Positions 5,578-8,612 of a DNA stretch of 8,612 bases are shown here, piece by piece (position 1 is the stretch's first letter; each line of letters begins with the position of its first letter). The DNA comes from Gemmatimonadota bacterium (lineage in GTDB: Bacteria; Gemmatimonadota; Gemmatimonadetes; Gemmatimonadales; GWC2-71-9). Location of the stretch: contig QHVD01000082.1 in assembly GCA_003222235.1 (NCBI GenBank), forward strand, positions 1-8,612. Direction: 5' to 3'. Position numbers and translations under genes: made by a program. Under the pieces are notes generated by a model. The model was not told the origin of the DNA. It did no database searches and was given only the letters and a program-made list of their open reading frames with translations.

Positions 5578-5591
5578 GGGTGCAATCACCC
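5578..5591. promoter_or_regulatory. Enhancer-like palindrome 2, GGGTG-CAAT-CACCC
   Basis: This perfect 5-bp inverted repeat with a 4-base spacer is centred about 152 bases upstream of the predicted pqqA start. It overlaps the stop codon of the response regulator gene (5586-5588). It matches palindrome 1 at ten of fourteen positions, including GGGT and TCACCC. A paired arrangement two helical turns apart is common for enhancer sites of sigma-54 activators. Confidence 0.6.
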
Positions 5592-7009
5592 AACCCGCAA
5601 CCCGAACTTCTTCAAGCGGTAGCGCAGCGTGTCACGCGAGATCCCGAGCCGCTCCGCCGCCTTGGTCTGATTCCCACCTGCTTCGCGCAACGCTTGCTCG
5701 AGGATCGACTTTTCCCACTGGGCCAGGTCGATACCTTGCGGCGGCAACCCGGGTGTCGGACCATGGTCAGCTGCACCGACGCCAGCATGGGAAGGGACCG
5801 GTAGGCTGGGAGGACCAGGGGGAGGTGGGCTGCCGGGGCTCGTCAGCGACAGGTGCTCGACGTCCAGCGTCGAACCCCGACTCCACAGGACGGCGCGCTC
5901 GATGACGTGGCTGAGCTCGCGGATATTCCCCGGCCAGGGGTAGGAGCGCAACAGCTCGCGCGTCGGCGCGCTGATCTCCCGCACCACCTTCCCGTATTTG
6001 GCATTGAAGGCTTTCAGGAGCTGCTCGGTGAGGAGCAGCACGTCGTCTCCGCGCTCGCGCAGCGGAGGCACGTCCAGTACGATCACTGCCAGGCGGAAAT
6101 AGAGATCCTTCCGGAAGCGCTCCTCGCGCACCTCGCGCTCGAGATCGCGGTTCGTGGCGGCCATGATCCGAAGGTCGATCTTGCGCTCGCGCACGCTGCC
6201 CACGCGCCGCACCGCGCGCTCCTCGATCGCCCTCAGCAGCTTTCCCTGCACCGACACGTCGACGTCGCCGATCTCGTCGAGGAAGAGAAATCCGCCCTCG
6301 GCCGCCTCGACCAGACCGGGCTTGGATTCCTTGGCGTCCGTGAACGCGCCGCGCTCGTAGCCGAAAAGCTCGGCCTCCATGAGCGTGGCCGGTAAGGCGG
6401 TGCAGTTGATCTCGATGAACGGCTTCATGGCGCGGAGCCCGGAGGCGTGGATGGCGCGCGCCAGCAGGCCCTTGCCGGTGCCCGTCTCGCCCGTGATGAG
6501 CACGGGTGGCGTCTCGTCCAGCGCGGCGATCTGGCGCGCCCGCTCGAGCACCGCGCGGATGGCCGGCGACGCACCCACGAGCCCCGCGAAGCCGACGTCC
6601 CGCGTGGCGCGACTGCGGTAATAGGACAACTCTTGCCTCAGCAGCCTGTTCTCGCGCGCGCGGTCGGCCAGGAGCTTCAGCTCCTCCAGGTCCACGGGCT
6701 TCTTGACGTAGTCGAATGCGCCGAGCTTCACGGCTTCCACCGCGCCCTCGATCGAGCCGTAGGCGGTGAGCATGATGACCGGGATCCCCGGATCGGACTC
6801 GCGGATCCGCCTGAGGAGGTCGAGCCCGCTCATCCCGGGCAGCCGGACGTCGGCGAAGACGACGTCCGGTTGCAGGCTCGCGAGCAGCTCCAGCGCCTCT
6901 CCGCGGTGCCCGCCACCTCGGTCTCATAGCCGTGGTCGGCGAGGAAGGCCTTGGCGGACCGGGCCAGGGAGTGCTCATCGTCGACGATCAGCACCGTCGC
7001 GCCGCTCAT
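5586..7009 (-). CDS. Sigma-54-dependent response regulator, NtrC family (apparent 1-nt deletion near 6899)
   Basis: This is a transcription activator with receiver, AAA+ and Fis-type DNA-binding domains. The ATG at 7009 overlaps the kinase stop (ATGA). The first frame gives MSGATVLIVDDEHSLARSAK up to about residue 37 and then goes out of frame. Adding one base at GAGAGG (near 6899, expected GAGGAGG) restores 474 residues. With that repair it has acidic pocket D10-D11, phospho-acceptor D54 (FADVRLPG), T82 and K104-P105. The AAA+ part has Walker A GETGTGKG (174-181), the sigma-54-contact loop GAFTDA (221-226, usually GAFTGA), Walker B FLFLDE (241-246), ATNRD (285-289), arginine finger region RKDLYFRL (300-307) and sensor II PGNIREL (360-366). 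A proline-rich linker (about 392-419) leads to the Fis-like helix-turn-helix (445-469, NQTKAAERLGISRDTLRYRL). If the frameshift were real, only an AAA+-HTH protein from the ATG at 6833 would be made. It probably controls the adjacent pqq genes. Confidence 0.9.
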
Positions 7010-8535
7010 GCGAGGTTCCGCGCGCGCGCGGGGATCGCAGCGGGTGGGCCGGGGGCGGCGGCCGGAGCGGGCGCGGCATCCCCGCTCGGCACGGGCAGCC
7101 AGAGGCGCACGGTCGTGCCGCGGCCGACCACGCTGGTGATCTCCAGACGGCCGCCCGCTTCCTCGACGTAGCGTTTCGCAGTCGCGAGCCCGAGACCCGT
7201 GCCCTCGGGGCGGGTCGTGAAGAAGGGCTCGCACACGTTCGCCAGGATCTCGGCCGGAATCCCGCCACCTGAATCAGTGATCTCGAGCGCGACTCCGGCC
7301 GCGCCGGACTCGACGCTCTCGGGCTGCGCCTGGATCGCGAGGCGCCCGCCGTCCGGCATCGCATTGAGCGCGTTGGAAAAGATCTCGGTCAACGCCTGTT
7401 CCAGCCGCATCGGGTCGACGCGCACCTCGGGGAGCGCCGCCGCGAAGCTCAACGTCGGCTCGACCCGGTGCTGGCGCAGCAACTCGGAGGAGCCGCCGAG
7501 CGCGCCCTCGACCAGCGCCCGCACGCTCTCCCGCAGCGGGCGGAATGGAGCAGGCCGGGAGAACGCGAGCAGGTGCGCAATCCTGAGATCGAGACGATCG
7601 ACCTGCTCGATGATGGCCTGCAACTGCTCGCGCGCGGCGGGGGCGGGGGCCTCGACCCGGCGCTGGGCAAGCTGGGCGGCCGCGCGCAGACTCGCCAGCG
7701 GGTTCCGGAGCCCGTGGGCCACGGCGGCCGCCATCTGCCCGATCGAGGCCAGCTTCTCGGACTGGACCAGCTGCGCGCGGGACTGGCGCAACTGCTCCGT
7801 CATCCGGGCGAAGGCCCGCGCAAGCTCGCCGATTTCGTCGCGTGAGGAGGGCTCGACCGCGTGATCGAGGTCGCCCGCGCCCACGACGGCCATCGCCTGC
7901 CGCAGCTCGTTGAGCGGGCGGACCAGGCTTCTGGAGATGAGCCACGAGCCCGCGAGGCCCGTCACCAGGGCGAGGAAGATGACCGACCAAAGCACGCGTC
8001 GCTGCGCCTCGACGACGCGCTCCATCTGGGCCAGGGCTCGCTGGACGCTGAACTGGCGGGCCTGGCGATAGATCTCCCGGTTCACCGCCGTCAGGGCCGG
8101 CTGCAGGCGCCCCAAGAGCTCGTGCCGCGCGGTGAGGTATGCCGCCTGGCGCTGCCCGGTGTCGTAGAGTTTGAACACTCGAGCCGCGACAGTACGGATG
8201 TCCCCTTCGATCTGGCGCACGCCATCCGCGAGCTGCGTTTCTTCAGGAGGAAGTCCCGCCGCCCAGCGCTCGAGCCAGTAGCCCACCACCTGCTCGGTGA
8301 GCGGGAACTCCTCCTTGGCGGCGGGATCTCCGCTCAGGTAGCGCCAGACCACCTGGGTCTGGTTGAACATGGCGTCTTCCACTTCCGCGTACGTCCGCGA
8401 GTGGGCCAGGCGCTCACCGAGCGCCTCGAGCGTGCCGCGCTCCAGCGCGTTACTGCGAATCGCCTGGACCCCGACGAGCAGCGTGGGGACCACCATGAGC
8501 GCGAACCCGAGCAGCAGCTTGCGCTGGAGGGTCAC
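7006..8535 (-). CDS. Membrane sensor histidine kinase (HAMP, NtrB-like HisKA/HATPase)
   Basis: This is the sensor kinase that would phosphorylate the regulator overlapping its 3' end. Numbering starts at the GTG at 8535 (509 residues, MTLQRKLLLGFALMVVPTLL), chosen because a transmembrane segment directly follows as in related kinases. The GTG at 8592, just after an in-frame TAG, would add 19 residues of non-descript sequence and cannot be excluded. Order: TM1 (about 6-25); a largely helical extracytoplasmic region of about 150 residues with no motif I recognise; TM2 (about 181-200, LWSVIFLALVTGLAGSWLI); HAMP (about 201-255); dimerisation domain with phospho-acceptor H274 in AHGLRNPLAS; N-box EIFSNALNAM (384-393); G1 box D421 (ITDSGGGIP); and G2 box GTGLGL (445-450). 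All catalytic motifs are intact. The C-terminal 30 residues are an alanine/proline-rich tail. The sensed signal is not evident. Confidence 0.93.
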   Translation of the reverse strand: MTLQRKLLLGFALMVVPTLLVGVQAIRSNALERGTLEALGERLAHSRTYAEVEDAMFNQTQVVWRYLSGDPAAKEEFPLTEQVVGYWLERWAAGLPPEETQLADGVRQIEGDIRTVAARVFKLYDTGQRQAAYLTARHELLGRLQPALTAVNREIYRQARQFSVQRALAQMERVVEAQRRVLWSVIFLALVTGLAGSWLISRSLVRPLNELRQAMAVVGAGDLDHAVEPSSRDEIGELARAFARMTEQLRQSRAQLVQSEKLASIGQMAAAVAHGLRNPLASLRAAAQLAQRRVEAPAPAAREQLQAIIEQVDRLDLRIAHLLAFSRPAPFRPLRESVRALVEGALGGSSELLRQHRVEPTLSFAAALPEVRVDPMRLEQALTEIFSNALNAMPDGGRLAIQAQPESVESGAAGVALEITDSGGGIPAEILANVCEPFFTTRPEGTGLGLATAKRYVEEAGGRLEITSVVGRGTTVRLWLPVPSGDAAPAPAAAPGPPAAIPARARNLA

Positions 8536-8612
8536 GACGGACTCGCGGCGCCGCGGGCACGCCGCGGCGGGACGGTTCCCGGCATCTCCCACATGACTTG
8601 AATTCTAGTGCC

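Noticed and set aside
5313..5585. A 90-codon open frame ending in PqqA.
   Set aside because: The upstream 66 codons cross the -24/-12 promoter and one enhancer-like palindrome and have no PqqA character. The 24-codon start has a clear ribosome binding site.
4436..5905. A long plus-strand open frame opposite pqqB and pqqA.
   Set aside because: It is a typical GC-driven shadow with an arginine-rich product and no recognisable domain, antisense to well-supported genes and to the promoter.
6896..6903. Programmed ribosomal frameshift in the response regulator.
   Set aside because: No slippery heptamer or internal Shine-Dalgarno plus pseudoknot pattern is apparent at GAGAGGCGC, and receiver domains of this family are not known to use one.
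1..8612. CRISPR arrays, insertion sequences, rRNA or tRNA genes, prophage genes.
   Set aside because: No regularly spaced direct repeats, transposase or integrase motifs, or RNA gene signatures were seen on either strand.

Overview
The window is GC-rich (roughly two-thirds G+C by eye) and bacterial. Its core is a complete pyrroloquinoline quinone (PQQ) biosynthesis operon, pqqA-pqqB-pqqC-pqqD-pqqE, on the minus strand. The combination of a compact pqqABCDE set, NtrC-type two-component control and an ABC-2 transporter suits a high-GC Gram-negative soil or aquatic lineage. Candidates are Rokubacteria/Methylomirabilota, Gemmatimonadota or Acidobacteriota, but the sequence alone does not decide between them.

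Layout on the minus strand, in order of transcription (right to left). A membrane histidine kinase (start 8535 or 8592, end 7006) overlaps by ATGA a sigma-54-dependent, NtrC-family response regulator (7009-5586). The regulator carries an apparent 1-nt deletion near 6899. A regulatory gap of about 200 bases follows, with two 14-bp palindromes spaced exactly 20 bp apart (5558-5571 and 5578-5591), an AT-rich island (5491-5509), and a near-consensus -24/-12 (sigma-54) promoter (5443-5458). Then come pqqA (24 codons, 5387-5313), a strong hairpin (5263-5287), pqqB (5242-4331), pqqC (4334-3615), pqqD (3618-3295), pqqE (3284-2160), an ABC-transporter ATPase (2163-1411) and an ABC-2 permease (1408-697). 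The permease seems to have lost a piece of coding sequence and its frame around 943-972. From pqqB onward the genes overlap by 4 bp or sit within about 10 bp of each other, so they look like one transcription unit. At the left edge, on the plus strand and convergent, is the 3' part of a YIP1-family membrane protein gene (2-526). It is separated from the operon end by a 170-bp gap with several small hairpins.

How it may work together. PqqA is the peptide precursor whose Glu16 and Tyr20 are cross-linked by the radical SAM enzyme PqqE, with PqqD as peptide chaperone. PqqB and PqqC carry out later steps, PqqC the final oxidation to PQQ. The kinase/regulator pair directly upstream, with a sigma-54 promoter and paired enhancer-like sites before pqqA, suggests a self-contained signal-controlled PQQ production module. 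The attached ABC transporter may move PQQ or a related compound. The regulatory wiring is the most interesting part of the window and is inference from sequence. Two of the genes (regulator and permease) are interrupted, and it must be established whether this is real or an assembly error.
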